A DNA stretch of 64,000 nucleotides from Pseudomonas reidholzensis (GCF_900536025.1 NZ_UNOZ01000020.1:62001-126000); one strand, 5' to 3'; counted from the first letter of the stretch, positions 28,444 to 38,590 are shown. The notes: generated by a model from the sequence alone, not told the origin. Numbers and translations are program-made.

Positions 28444-29130
28444 ATGACCGTAAGCAACCGCCAGGCGTGGCAGGGACAGATCTGGCTGGGCGATGACCAC
28501 GGCCTGCTGGTCGGCCGACCGGGCCACACCGACCGCCACGCGCACTATGCGCACCAGGTGCTGATCGGCCTCGACGCGCCCGTGTGGGTCGAGGTCGACG
28601 GCCAACGGCTGAGCGGCCCGCTGCTGTTGGTCGAGTCGGGCCAGGAGCATGCCATCCTCAGCCAGGACGATCCCTGTATCACCGTGTTCGCCGAGCCGCT
28701 GGCGTTCAGCAGCGCGGCGCTGCTGGCGGCCTGCGACCAGGGCGCTGGCGACCCGCAGCGGCTGGCGCGGCTGCTGCGCGACTGGCCACGACCGCCGCTC
28801 GATGCGCGCCTGGGCAAGGCCCTGGCACGTATCCGCGGCGTGGATGAGCATGCCCTGCCCGCCGAAGAGCTGGCCCGCGCCGCCACCCTGTCGATCAGCC
28901 AGCTCGAGCGCCTGTTCAGCGGCAGCCTGGGCTTGTCGGTACGCCGCCTGGTGCTCTGGCAACGCTTGCGCCAGGCATTGCAGCTGGCCCTGGCCGGGCA
29001 CCGCCTGACCGACGCCGCGCTGGCGGCGGGCTTCGCCGACTCGGCGCATTTTTCCCGGAGCGTGCGCAGCCAGTTCGGCATCCGCGCCGGCGCGGCGTTG
29101 CGTCATCTGCGCCTAGGCACGCTCGCCTAG
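28444..29130 (+). CDS. AraC-family regulator
   Basis: A 228-residue regulator with an N-terminal cupin-like sensing part (GRPGHTDRHAHYAHQVLIGL) and a C-terminal pair of helix-turn-helix motifs. The first is ARAATLSISQLERLFSGSLG, the second RLTDAALAAGFADSAHFSR, typical of AraC. It is divergent from the MHS transporter gene (206-base gap) and overlaps the convergent desaturase gene by 18 bases, so either neighbour could be its target. Slightly short for the family because the sensor half is compact. Confidence 0.85.
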   Translation: MTVSNRQAWQGQIWLGDDHGLLVGRPGHTDRHAHYAHQVLIGLDAPVWVEVDGQRLSGPLLLVESGQEHAILSQDDPCITVFAEPLAFSSAALLAACDQGAGDPQRLARLLRDWPRPPLDARLGKALARIRGVDEHALPAEELARAATLSISQLERLFSGSLGLSVRRLVLWQRLRQALQLALAGHRLTDAALAAGFADSAHFSRSVRSQFGIRAGAALRHLRLGTLA

Positions 29131-30006
29131 CGCCTCGCGCAGCGCCTGCGGCAGCGGCGCGGCCGGTTGGGCGCCTTGCCCAGGGCGCAGCGGCTCGCGC
29201 AACTGGGCCAGGTAGCCACGGGGGTAGTCCGGGCGGTCGCCAATACCCAGGTCATCCTCACCCAGGGCGTAACGCGGCAGATACAGTGCAGTGCCCAGCA
29301 GGCGGTCCCATAGCGGGAAGAACAAGGCGAAATTGACGTCGCCCGCCGTGCCGTACTTCATGTGATGCAGGCGGTGCACCGGGGCCCAGGCAAACAGGTG
29401 ACGCAGGCAACCGATGCGCATGTCGACATTGCTGTGCTGCAGCAGCAGCTGGATCGAGATGCTGAACGCCAGGAGGATCGCCACCTCCTGGCCCAACCCG
29501 CACACCAGCAACGGCAGCGTGCCGCCGAGTGCTTCGAGGAGCAGGTGCAAGGGGTGCTTCATCAGGCCGTTGAAGCCATACAGGCGGGTGACGCTGTGGT
29601 GCACGGCGTGCAGGCGCCAGAGCAGCGCGCTACGGTGGCTGGCGTAGTGCATCAGGGTGATGCCCAGGTCGGTCAGCGGCAACGCCAGCAGCAGTTGTTG
29701 CCACAACGGCCAATGGCTGGGCCACAGGTCCACCGAGGGGATGTGCAGGGCCAACAGCGGGATGATCGCCAGCGCGGCGATATTCAGGCCTTCGTTGACC
29801 ACCGCATGCAGCAGATCGCGGTGGCCGTCGCCATGGGGCGTGTTCCAGGCAGGCCTGTAGGGCCACACGGCTTCACAAACAAACGACAGGAGCACTGCGC
29901 TTGCCAATAGCGCCAGCAACCACCGCGCACTGAAACCGCTGCCTAGCAGGTACAGCGCGGTGGCAATGAATCCCAGCAGGAACAGCGGCGCATACACGTA
30001 ACGCAT
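29113..30006 (-). CDS. Sterol desaturase / fatty acid hydroxylase family protein
   Basis: A 297-residue membrane protein with about five hydrophobic segments and the histidine clusters of the di-iron hydroxylase superfamily: HYASHR, LHAVHH, LLQHSNVD and HRLHHMKYG. These coordinate two irons at the membrane surface and insert oxygen into lipid substrates. The bacterial substrate is unknown; carotenoids, fatty acids and ornithine lipids are options. It lies downstream of, and on the same strand as, the alpha/beta hydrolase gene (87-base gap), and overlaps the araC-type gene tail to tail. Confidence 0.85.
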   Translation of the reverse strand: MRYVYAPLFLLGFIATALYLLGSGFSARWLLALLASAVLLSFVCEAVWPYRPAWNTPHGDGHRDLLHAVVNEGLNIAALAIIPLLALHIPSVDLWPSHWPLWQQLLLALPLTDLGITLMHYASHRSALLWRLHAVHHSVTRLYGFNGLMKHPLHLLLEALGGTLPLLVCGLGQEVAILLAFSISIQLLLQHSNVDMRIGCLRHLFAWAPVHRLHHMKYGTAGDVNFALFFPLWDRLLGTALYLPRYALGEDDLGIGDRPDYPRGYLAQLREPLRPGQGAQPAAPLPQALREALGERA

Positions 30007-30093
30007 GAGGGTGTCTCCAAAGCGGCAGGAGTCACCAGTCTTGCGTGGTCGGCATCACCCCGCTTGAACGAACGGCGCAAGTGCAGGCCGCCC

Positions 30094-31020
30094 TCACTCG
30101 TTGACCAGGCGCTGCAACGTGCCCTGCTCATGCCGGGCGAGCACCCGCAGGATTTGGTCGACCAGCGCCCGATCGGGCCCTTCCAGGTGCAGGTGGTGCC
30201 CGCCCGGGTGCCAGGACACCTTGGCCTGGCGCGGTAAGGCCGCCTCGCGCCGGGCGAAGCCGTCACCGGCAAACGCACCCTGGCGGCCGAGCATCAGGTA
30301 CAGCGGGCAGCTGACCTGGCTCAGCAGGTCGCAGGCCTCACGCTCGGTCAGCGGCATCGGCTCGGGCAGTACCAGCCGCGGATCGTGCCGCCAGCAATAG
30401 CCCTCGCCTACCTGCAGCAGGTCGCGCATCGCCAACAACCGCGCAGCCTCCGCCGACAGGCCACCGTCCAGCCGACTGCGGCGTTGCAGCAGCGCGTCTT
30501 CGAGGTTGTCGAACTGGCTGCCGTCCTTGTCACTGAAGCCCTGCAGGCGGCTACGCCGGACCAGGCGCTTGAGCCGATAGGCCTTGGCCAGGTGCTGCAC
30601 CCGCTCATCCTCGGCCACGGTGAACGGCGCCCCCATGCCGTCGAGCAGGATCATGCTGGCGATGCCACTGGTCAACGCCGCCAGCAGCGTGGCGACGCCG
30701 CTGCCCATGCCATGGGCAAGCACGTGAAACTGGCCGAGGCCGAGGCTGTCGACCACCGCCAGCATGTCTTCGGCGTGCTCCCAGAGGTAATAACCGCTGT
30801 CGTGGCGACGGTGGTCGGAGCGGCCGTGGCCGACCAGGTCCGGGGCCACCACGAAACAGCCGTCGAGCAACGGCGCGAGCCGCTCGAACGAGGCGGCGTT
30901 GTCCAACCAGCCGTGCAGGGCCAGGACCGGAATGCCGTCTTCCGGCCCCCAACTGCGCACGGCGATCTCGATACCGTCGAGGTCGAGCAGGTGGTCCTTG
31001 GGACTGAACTGCGAACGCAT
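30094..31020 (-). CDS. Alpha/beta hydrolase fold protein with altered nucleophile elbow
   Basis: A 308-residue protein with the complete fold outline: LALHGWLDNAASF (oxyanion region), VVAPDLVGHGRSD, a nucleophile turn and a C-terminal His motif HPGGHHLHLEGP. The nucleophile turn reads H-G-M-G-S where the family has H-S-M-G; codon 30709-30711 is GGC, so residue 104 is Gly. Ser107 two turns on is unlikely to replace it. The protein may be non-catalytic or use another residue. The start ATG is 31020. It is upstream of the desaturase-family gene on the same strand. Confidence 0.8.
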   Translation of the reverse strand: MRSQFSPKDHLLDLDGIEIAVRSWGPEDGIPVLALHGWLDNAASFERLAPLLDGCFVVAPDLVGHGRSDHRRHDSGYYLWEHAEDMLAVVDSLGLGQFHVLAHGMGSGVATLLAALTSGIASMILLDGMGAPFTVAEDERVQHLAKAYRLKRLVRRSRLQGFSDKDGSQFDNLEDALLQRRSRLDGGLSAEAARLLAMRDLLQVGEGYCWRHDPRLVLPEPMPLTEREACDLLSQVSCPLYLMLGRQGAFAGDGFARREAALPRQAKVSWHPGGHHLHLEGPDRALVDQILRVLARHEQGTLQRLVNE

Positions 31021-31217
31021 GGGCTCTCTCCCTGGCTGATGCCTGGCGCCTGCGAGTCAGGCCGGCACCCCACCATGGCCCAGCCAGGCCGAGCGTGCTG
31101 CACCGTGACCGACGACCACATGCGCGACACCGACCTCTGCCCGGGCGCTAGTTATGTAACACCTGTGCGCCCGCGCGATGGCGCCTGATAGCCGCACTAT
31201 CAGAGCGGAGCCCGCAT

Positions 31218-34200
31218 ATGCCCAGCACCACGCCCTACCACTACGCCCAGATCAGCAAAAGCCTGCCCGATTGGAGCAAGCAACTGCATCCCACCCAGGT
31301 CCGCGAGGTGCTGCAGCGTCAGCGCAAGGAGTACCTGGACGCCGCCGGCGTTGCCCTCCCCTGGTACGCCGATGCCGCCGCGCTCGACCAGGCGGCGCTG
31401 CGCCGCGCGATCGAGCTGCGCGACACCAGCCTCAGCGCCCTGCAGGCCCAACTGCAGGGCCTCAAAGGCATCAGCGAGTTCTGCGCGCCGCTGCTCCAGC
31501 AGCGCCTGGCAATCGACGTACCCGTGCTCCAGGCCCAGTACCGCTTTCAGCCGACTCAGGTACAGCGACCCACCACTCCGCCCTCGGGCCCGAGCACGCC
31601 TACCGACCTCTTGCCCATCATCGCCAAGGGCGAACCGCAGCTTCGCAGCCTGCTCGAAGCTGCGCTGCACAACTTCGAAGGCCCCGCCGACACCACCCGC
31701 CTGAGCGGCCTACAAACCAGCCGCGATGATTTCACAGCCCCCCGCGGCCTGAGCGTGAACCAGTTTATCGAGGCGTGCCGCGCGCTGGACCTCGGGCAGC
31801 GCTATCAGGCACACCTGGCCAGCCTCTATGACGGCCCCCAGGCGGAGCGGATCCGCGCGCTGTCGATCCGGGCACGCCAGGACGAATTCCGTGTGCAGAC
31901 CCGTGTCGCCAGGCTCAAGGGCGTGCTGTCCGCGCTGGGCCACGCGGCGCTGCACGACCTGTGCGGCGAGACGCCTGTGCCAGGCTATGACCGGCGCCCC
32001 CTGCGCACCTGGCAGATCAATCTGTTTGGCGTGCCAATCCACGAGATGCTGCTGATGGCGCCCGCCGAAAACGGCAAGGACGACCCGGTCATCCTCTACC
32101 TGCCAGGCGATGATGACCCGATCAGGGAGTTCAGCTCACTGGCCGAGGTGTTCCGGCACATGCGCAGCAAGCTGTTGCAGGAGGGCTTCCGGCAACGCTT
32201 CGTGGCCCTGGCGCCCCGCCCCCTGCAACCGGAGCTGATGCGCCGGCTGAAGCGCGCCTTGTTCGAGAACGCCGACGACGCCAGCCATCCGCCGCTGATC
32301 ACCCGCACCAGCGTGCACCTGCAGACCGGCGACAACCTGCTGCCCAGCCAGCCGTGGCAGGACCTGGAGCGCCGCCATGTGGCCCGGCTCAAAGGTGACG
32401 CCCGGGCCATCGCGGTACCGACTGCCGATGTCGACGCCAAGGTGCGCCTCGAGCGCCTGGACCACTGGCTGGACGTCGGCCTGACCGTGCTCAATGTGGC
32501 CGCCATGTGCATCCCGGGGCTCAACCCGCTGATGCTCGCCATCGGCGCCGCGCAGATCGGCGGCAGCGTGTTCCATGGCATCCAGGCCTGGGAAGACGGT
32601 GACAACGCCGAGGCGCTGGCGCAGCTGGAGTCGGTGCTGGTGAATGCGGCGGTGGTTGGCGCTGTCGGGGCCGGTGCGGTGGCGCTCAAGGCCTCAGGCT
32701 TTGTCGACGCGATGCACAGCGTGCGCGTCGGCGACCAGGACCTGCTCTGGAGTCCGTCCCTGTCGGGCTATGCCAGCCCGGTCGAGATCCCCTCCGCCCT
32801 GGAGGCCGATAAGAGGGGCCAGTACCACCTGGACGGCCGTACCTATGCACGCCTGGACGGCACGCTGTATGAACAGTTTCAGGACGCCGACGGCACCTGG
32901 CGCATTCGCCATCCGCAGGATGCCGAGGCGTATGCACCCTCACTCGCCGAAAACGGCACTGGCGCCTGGCGGCTGACCCACGAATCGCCGCTGAGCTGGG
33001 ACAGCGGGACCCTGCAGCGGCGCCTGGGCAGGCTGGACGACAACCTGAACGCGCAGGACTTGAGCAACGCCTGGCGCAGCACCGGCCTGGATGAGGGCGT
33101 ACTGCAACGGCTGCATGTGGCTGGAACCCAGCTGCCCGCACCGTTCGAGGACACCCTGGTACGCCTGAGAGCCGACCGACAGGCGAGCGTCATCATCGAC
33201 AACGTGCGCCACGCCCGACCGCTGGCGGCCTACAAGAACTTCGCCCTGCCGGCCCTGGTCGAGCTGCCGCGCTGGCCGCAGGACCATATCATTCAGGTTT
33301 TCCAGGGCAGCGAGCGCTTCGGCGAGTCGACTTTCTATGGGCGCCTACCTCGGCAGATCGGCGATGTGCTGATCCAGATCAGCCACAGTGAGCTGGATGC
33401 CGGACAACTGGCCGAGGTCGTCCTGGGGCAACTGCACGACGCCGATGTCCTGACGCCGCAAGCCGTGCCGGGCGAGGGGCGCAGCCAAGCACTGCAGAGC
33501 CAGCTGGCAGACTATCTTCAAGCGCGTCGCCAGGCGCTTTTCGACAGCCTGTACAGCAACGCTCAACCGACGCTTTCACCCGCTGCGGCGCGGCTACGCG
33601 GCCAATTCACCGGCCTTCCGGGGTTATTCGCCGAGGAGCTCATGGCCAACGCCAGCGGCCTTGAACGCGCGCGACTGATCGCGCCGAACGGCCGCCCCTC
33701 GCTGCGCCTCCTCGAGGAGGCCCGCTGCCTGCAAGCCCAGGCGCGCCTGGACCGGGCGATCATCGGCCTGTATCGGCCGACACTGGCGAACCGCGACACG
33801 GCCCGGCTGATCGACGGGCTGCAGGCACAGCACCCAGGGCTCAGTGGCGAAGCCCTGTTCCATGCCGCAGCCGACGACCGCGCACAGGCCGCCCGCCTGA
33901 TCGGCCAGCAACCGATCAAGCCTGGCTATCGCTCGCCGTTGCGCCTGGCCCACGGCCGCCTGGGCTATCCGCTGAGTGGCCGCGGTGTGCCCAGGCGCGC
34001 CGCGACGACCGCCGCGCGGCGCCTGCAGGCGCTCTATCCCGAGCTCAGCGACAGCCAGCTGAATGCGCTGCAGGCCGAGCTTGCGCACCCCAACGGCATC
34101 GCCGATGCCATACGGGCACTGGAAGCCGAGTGCTTTACCCTCAACCGCGAACTGACCAGTTGGGTGGACGCCTCAGCGGACATCCTCGAACGCGAGGAGC

Positions 34201-36107
34201 GCCAAGCCTGCGCCGAGGCGTTGAAAACCGCCTGGCGCCGTGAAGGCGGCGCCGATCGCACGCACCTGACCCTGCAGCGCATGCGCCTCGCGCAGTTGCC
34301 GACGCTGAGCGCGCGCTTTGCGCACATCCGCTCACTGAAGATCGATAGCCTCGAGTTGCAGCGGATCGACGCTGGGTTCCTCGGCGGCTTCAGCCGGCTC
34401 GAACAGCTCGAACTGATCGGCAACCCTGACATCGACCCCGCGTCGTTGTTCGCGGCACTGAAGTCGACGCCCCACCTGGTCGAGCTGAGTCTGCCCGGCA
34501 ATGCGCTGACCGAGCTGACGCGCACGGCGCAAGAGGCGCTGGGCGCCATGCCGCGGCTGCGCGTGCTCGACCTGAGCCGTAACCGCCTGCAGTTGAACGC
34601 CGCGGACATCACCTTTCTGGGGCGCCTTCGCCTCGATGCGCTCAGCCTCTTGCGCAACAACATCACCCTCGACCACGCCTTGGCCGAGCGCTTCCAGGAC
34701 ATGGTCCATCTGAGAACCCTGCGCCTGAACTTCAACCCGCTGCAGGTGGCCCCAGACGTGCGCTACATGGCCCGGCTCAGTCACCTGGCCATGAGCAATT
34801 GCAGCCTGCAGGCCTGGCCACAAGGCTTGACCACCCTGATGAGCCAGGCGCAATACCAGCTGCGCTCGCTCGACCTGTCGTTCAACCAAATCCGCACCGT
34901 CCCCGGCCTGCCTGAAGTGCTGAGCACACCCTATGTCCGCGACGTCGGAGCGCGCCTGCCCGACCGCGTCTGGCGCTTCAATTACAACGGCATGGAGCCC
35001 GGCACCCGATCGCGCTTGCTCGCCAACCGCGTCAGCGTGTTCGAGCAAGAGGTCGACATGCCCCACTGGCAGACCGTCTGGCGCGCCAATGCCGGCCCGG
35101 CGCGCGAGCAGCTGTGGGCCGACCTGTTCGACCACGGCGAGAACACCGAGCTCGCCGGGGTACTGGAACGTCTGACCCAGTCGGCCGAGGCCCAGCGTCA
35201 ACCCGATGGCCTGAACACGCGGGTCTGGGGCCTGCTGGCAAAAGCGGCCGAGGACCAGGCCCTGCGCCAGGACCTGAACGACCTGGCACAGGCCTTCCCG
35301 CCCACCTGTGGCGATGCCGGGGCCGATGCCTTCAGTGCGTTGGAGATCCGCGTGCTGACCTACGATGCGAGCATCGGCGACAGCCCCCTCGCGGCTCAGT
35401 GGGCGCTGTACCGCAAGCTGTTTCGCCGCGCGCAGGTCGATACCTTGGCCGACCGCATCGCCTTGCGGCGCACGCTGCGCAAGGCCGCACTGCAGCAAGC
35501 GGTGATCAGCGGTGATGAGTCCAACCTGCCGCCCCTGGACCCGCTCGATGACGTCCGGGCGGTGCCCGATACCGATCTCTACGATGCACTGGTGGACGAT
35601 ATCGAGATTCGCCTGGCGTTGCGTCAGCACCTGGCCACCCGGCTGGACTACCCGGAGCCTAGCGCCGGCATGCGCTATGAGCATGTCGCCCAGCTCACCC
35701 CGCGCATCCTGGCCAATGTCGCCGAGCAGGTCCGCCACCTCGACCTGGACCTTGCCGCCCGGCGCACCTGGCTGCTCGAACAACCCAGCTGGCAGCAAAC
35801 CTTGCGCAGCCAGTATGCGGCGCAGTTCGAGGCGCTGACCGACTACTGGCGATCGGGCCTGGACTACCTCGACTACTGCCTGAGTGAGGAGGCCGAGCCC
35901 GTCACCCGCCTGTCTCGGTCGCTGATCGATGCGCTGGAAAAGGTCCTTGGCCAGCCGTTGCTCGATGCCCAAGGCGGGCTGCGCAGGGTTGCGCTGAACT
36001 CCGGCCAGTACCAGACCGCCATCGACGCGCTGCTGCAAGCGCAGCGGGAGGTCGAGCGAGGCCTGCTCGACAGCCTCACCCGCGGCCTGGAAAGCACCTT
36101 GGCCTGA
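31218..36107 (+). CDS. NEL-type E3 ubiquitin ligase effector with dermonecrotic-toxin-like N terminus and LRRs
   Basis: A 1629-residue protein. Residues 1 to about 1000 match the dermonecrotic-toxin-like (DUF6543) class, with a hydrophobic helical hairpin near 414-490. Leucine-rich repeats occupy about 1025-1230 (RLEQLELIGN, RLRVLDLSRNRL, LRSLDLSFNQI). The C-terminal region from about 1235 is an NEL (IpaH/SspH-like) ubiquitin-ligase domain. The catalytic candidate is Cys1364 in PPTCGD, giving the C-x-D pattern. NEL enzymes modify host proteins after delivery into eukaryotic cells. No signal peptide is present and no secretion genes adjoin, so delivery route is unknown. GGAG lies ten bases before the ATG. 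Confidence 0.85.
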   Translation: MPSTTPYHYAQISKSLPDWSKQLHPTQVREVLQRQRKEYLDAAGVALPWYADAAALDQAALRRAIELRDTSLSALQAQLQGLKGISEFCAPLLQQRLAIDVPVLQAQYRFQPTQVQRPTTPPSGPSTPTDLLPIIAKGEPQLRSLLEAALHNFEGPADTTRLSGLQTSRDDFTAPRGLSVNQFIEACRALDLGQRYQAHLASLYDGPQAERIRALSIRARQDEFRVQTRVARLKGVLSALGHAALHDLCGETPVPGYDRRPLRTWQINLFGVPIHEMLLMAPAENGKDDPVILYLPGDDDPIREFSSLAEVFRHMRSKLLQEGFRQRFVALAPRPLQPELMRRLKRALFENADDASHPPLITRTSVHLQTGDNLLPSQPWQDLERRHVARLKGDARAIAVPTADVDAKVRLERLDHWLDVGLTVLNVAAMCIPGLNPLMLAIGAAQIGGSVFHGIQAWEDGDNAEALAQLESVLVNAAVVGAVGAGAVALKASGFVDAMHSVRVGDQDLLWSPSLSGYASPVEIPSALEADKRGQYHLDGRTYARLDGTLYEQFQDADGTWRIRHPQDAEAYAPSLAENGTGAWRLTHESPLSWDSGTLQRRLGRLDDNLNAQDLSNAWRSTGLDEGVLQRLHVAGTQLPAPFEDTLVRLRADRQASVIIDNVRHARPLAAYKNFALPALVELPRWPQDHIIQVFQGSERFGESTFYGRLPRQIGDVLIQISHSELDAGQLAEVVLGQLHDADVLTPQAVPGEGRSQALQSQLADYLQARRQALFDSLYSNAQPTLSPAAARLRGQFTGLPGLFAEELMANASGLERARLIAPNGRPSLRLLEEARCLQAQARLDRAIIGLYRPTLANRDTARLIDGLQAQHPGLSGEALFHAAADDRAQAARLIGQQPIKPGYRSPLRLAHGRLGYPLSGRGVPRRAATTAARRLQALYPELSDSQLNALQAELAHPNGIADAIRALEAECFTLNRELTSWVDASADILEREERQACAEALKTAWRREGGADRTHLTLQRMRLAQLPTLSARFAHIRSLKIDSLELQRIDAGFLGGFSRLEQLELIGNPDIDPASLFAALKSTPHLVELSLPGNALTELTRTAQEALGAMPRLRVLDLSRNRLQLNAADITFLGRLRLDALSLLRNNITLDHALAERFQDMVHLRTLRLNFNPLQVAPDVRYMARLSHLAMSNCSLQAWPQGLTTLMSQAQYQLRSLDLSFNQIRTVPGLPEVLSTPYVRDVGARLPDRVWRFNYNGMEPGTRSRLLANRVSVFEQEVDMPHWQTVWRANAGPAREQLWADLFDHGENTELAGVLERLTQSAEAQRQPDGLNTRVWGLLAKAAEDQALRQDLNDLAQAFPPTCGDAGADAFSALEIRVLTYDASIGDSPLAAQWALYRKLFRRAQVDTLADRIALRRTLRKAALQQAVISGDESNLPPLDPLDDVRAVPDTDLYDALVDDIEIRLALRQHLATRLDYPEPSAGMRYEHVAQLTPRILANVAEQVRHLDLDLAARRTWLLEQPSWQQTLRSQYAAQFEALTDYWRSGLDYLDYCLSEEAEPVTRLSRSLIDALEKVLGQPLLDAQGGLRRVALNSGQYQTAIDALLQAQREVERGLLDSLTRGLESTLA

Positions 36108-36112
36108 CGCCG

Positions 36113-38590
36113 CTACACGCCGCGCAGGTCTTCGAAGAAGGCCTGCCGGCCGTCCACCTGGCTGGACGCGCGTGGCAGCTTGGCCTGCTCGCCGCTGGCC
36201 GGCTCCACATGCCAGTAACAGTGGCTGACCGCACGGGTCACGGCCACATAGGCCAGCCGCTGGACTTCCTCCTTCTGCGCAGTGTCGAACGCCTGGGCAT
36301 CCCCGGGGCGCCCCAGGCCCGCCAGGCGATAGACCTGGTTCTTGTAGGGCGAGCTGGTCAGGTACTGGCAATCGCCCAGCATGAATACCGCATCAGCCTG
36401 TAGCCCCTTGGCGCTGTGGTAGGTCAGCTGGCGCAGCCTGCGCTGATCGGGTGGCAAGCTAGAATCCACATTAACTACAGATTTAATATGCTCTGAAATC
36501 AATAGCTTATCGCTACCTTTTCGAAACAACATCATCACTGTTTCGCCGCGTTGATAGTGCTCGACGAGCGTCTGGCCGAGGGCTGCCTCGTCACGGTCGA
36601 AGACCTTCACCGGCGACCCAGGCAGTTGCGCGGCAGGTCCACTGGCCTTGGCCTTCTTGCCGGGAATGGCCGGCGCGCCCTTGACCAGATGCTCGGCGGC
36701 ATCGATCACCTGCTGCTGGCTGCGGTAGTTTTCGACCAGCATCACCCGGGTATTGGCCGGCGACGGGAACGCCTTGGTGAACTCCATGAAGTACTTCGGC
36801 GAGCTGCCCCGCCAGCCGTAGATCGACTGCCAGTCGTCGCCCACGCAGAGCAGCGAGGCATGCTGGGCGTTACGGCCGACGTGCATGGCCGGGCCACGCC
36901 GACGAATTTCCGCCAGGCTGGCGCGCAGCCAGCTGACGATCTGTGGCGAGACGTCCTGGAATTCGTCGATCATCAGGTGCGCCAGCGGCCGCAGCAGCGG
37001 GTCTGGCAACAGCTTGAGGTTCTCTGGGTTGTTCTCGCCGAACAGGGCGAACATGCGGTTGTAGCTCATCACTGGAGGGGACTGGGCCAGCAGGTGAGCT
37101 TCCAGGGCCTTCCAGTACAGCGCCAGGGCCTCGAAGAACAGCGCGTCGCTGTCGCCCGGCGGGAAGCTCATGGCCGCCACCGCGCGATTGACCTCGAGGC
37201 CGAGGTTCTCGATAAAGCCCGCAGCGGCCACGAACGCATCCAGCAGCGGCGCAGGCGCGAGCTCGCCCTTGACCTTGTACTCAAAGCCAGGACCCGCCAC
37301 GGCATCGCCCGCCAAGGACGCTGCCAGGCGCTTTGCCGAGGCGTAATTATCCAGCCAAATCAGTGGCTTATCGCAGAAAGCTTGAAACAGGGTGCGCTTT
37401 ACCGCCCACTCCGCGCGCACCGCCAGCTTGGCGCCGGGGCGCTGGTACTGGGCGCTCTCGGAAGGGTCGAAGCCGAGCACCACCCAAGCATCCAGCCCTT
37501 CCAGCCGGCCCTGCACATGGAAGCGGCTGCCGCGGATCTCAACGGTCTCGCGGCACGGCTCGATACCCTTGATCGGCCAGGCACCGGCAGCGAACCACAG
37601 GTCCTCGATCACATCGCACAGCTCTTCATCGCGTTGAGCGGCCAACTGGGTCACCTGAACGCGCTTCTGCACGTCGGGGTGATCCGGGTCCAGCGGCTTG
37701 AGCTGCAAGGCGTCGCGGCGCAGGGTGGCGATCAGTTCGGCAAAGCGCGGGCTGTCGGCCAGCACGTCGCGGTAACACAGGTTGAGCTGTTGGCGCTGGG
37801 CATCGTTAAGGCGCAGGTCGAACGGGTTAGTGTCGGCATCGGCCTCACCGCCCGCGGGCATGTCATTGCCCAGGGTCTCGAACGCCCGCAGCTGGCCGAA
37901 CCCCGGCAGGCTGCGCACCAGCGGCAGGATCCGCGAATGGAAGGTGCGCACCAGTTCGCGCGCGCCGGCGGCCGGCAGGTTGATCTGCCACAGCGCAAAC
38001 ACCTGCATCAGGCGCTTGATGAAGTCCTTGCGTGACTCGCGGGTAAAGGTCACCACGGTCATGGCGTCCAGCTCAAAGCCCAGGTAATGGCGCAACAGCA
38101 GGATCCGCAGCACCAGCGAGGTGGACTTGCCGGCACCGGCACCGGCCACCACGCAGGTCGACGGCGTGTCGCTGAAAATCAGCTTCCATTGCGCCGCGCT
38201 GGGCTGCTGCTCGGCCGGCAGGCGCTGGGCGACATCGGCCTTGAAGCGTTTTTTCAGCTCCGCGGTCAGCGGCAGGCGCCAGTCGTCGAACAGCTTGTCG
38301 TCCTCGCCCGGCACGCTGGCGTGCTCTGGGCGGGTGTCGCGGATCACCAGGACCTGGCGCCCGGCATCAAAGCCTTCGATGCGGCCCTGCTCGAAGCCCT
38401 CACGCACGCCATCGGCATGCCCGGTGCGCTGGCCCGTGGCATGGCCGAGAAACCACGAGTCGCGGTGTTGCGCCTGCAGGCGGGTCAGGCCACGGCCCAA
38501 CAGACGTGCGGCCAGGCGACGAAACCAGGGCAATTGGGCAGGTGGGGTCAGTAGGGCTGGGCCTGGGGGAAGCTCGTGCGACACAGTCAC
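36113..38590 (-). CDS. UvrD/Rep-family SF1 DNA helicase
   Basis: An 825-residue ATP-dependent helicase. Motifs in order: Walker A VAGAGAGKS (about residue 148), FTRESRKDFIKRL, MIDEFQDVS (motif II), VGDDWQSIYGWRGS (III), VENYRS (IV), TYHSAKGLQADAV (V) and AYVAVTRA (VI). A ~100-residue N-terminal extension with RTGHADGVREGFEQGRIEGF repeats is not part of the helicase core. It is probably a repair or replication-restart helicase, HelD-like in layout. It converges with the NEL gene, leaving five bases between stops. Codons near 36455-36530 are AT-rich compared with the rest. Confidence 0.88.
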   Translation of the reverse strand: MTVSHELPPGPALLTPPAQLPWFRRLAARLLGRGLTRLQAQHRDSWFLGHATGQRTGHADGVREGFEQGRIEGFDAGRQVLVIRDTRPEHASVPGEDDKLFDDWRLPLTAELKKRFKADVAQRLPAEQQPSAAQWKLIFSDTPSTCVVAGAGAGKSTSLVLRILLLRHYLGFELDAMTVVTFTRESRKDFIKRLMQVFALWQINLPAAGARELVRTFHSRILPLVRSLPGFGQLRAFETLGNDMPAGGEADADTNPFDLRLNDAQRQQLNLCYRDVLADSPRFAELIATLRRDALQLKPLDPDHPDVQKRVQVTQLAAQRDEELCDVIEDLWFAAGAWPIKGIEPCRETVEIRGSRFHVQGRLEGLDAWVVLGFDPSESAQYQRPGAKLAVRAEWAVKRTLFQAFCDKPLIWLDNYASAKRLAASLAGDAVAGPGFEYKVKGELAPAPLLDAFVAAAGFIENLGLEVNRAVAAMSFPPGDSDALFFEALALYWKALEAHLLAQSPPVMSYNRMFALFGENNPENLKLLPDPLLRPLAHLMIDEFQDVSPQIVSWLRASLAEIRRRGPAMHVGRNAQHASLLCVGDDWQSIYGWRGSSPKYFMEFTKAFPSPANTRVMLVENYRSQQQVIDAAEHLVKGAPAIPGKKAKASGPAAQLPGSPVKVFDRDEAALGQTLVEHYQRGETVMMLFRKGSDKLLISEHIKSVVNVDSSLPPDQRRLRQLTYHSAKGLQADAVFMLGDCQYLTSSPYKNQVYRLAGLGRPGDAQAFDTAQKEEVQRLAYVAVTRAVSHCYWHVEPASGEQAKLPRASSQVDGRQAFFEDLRGV

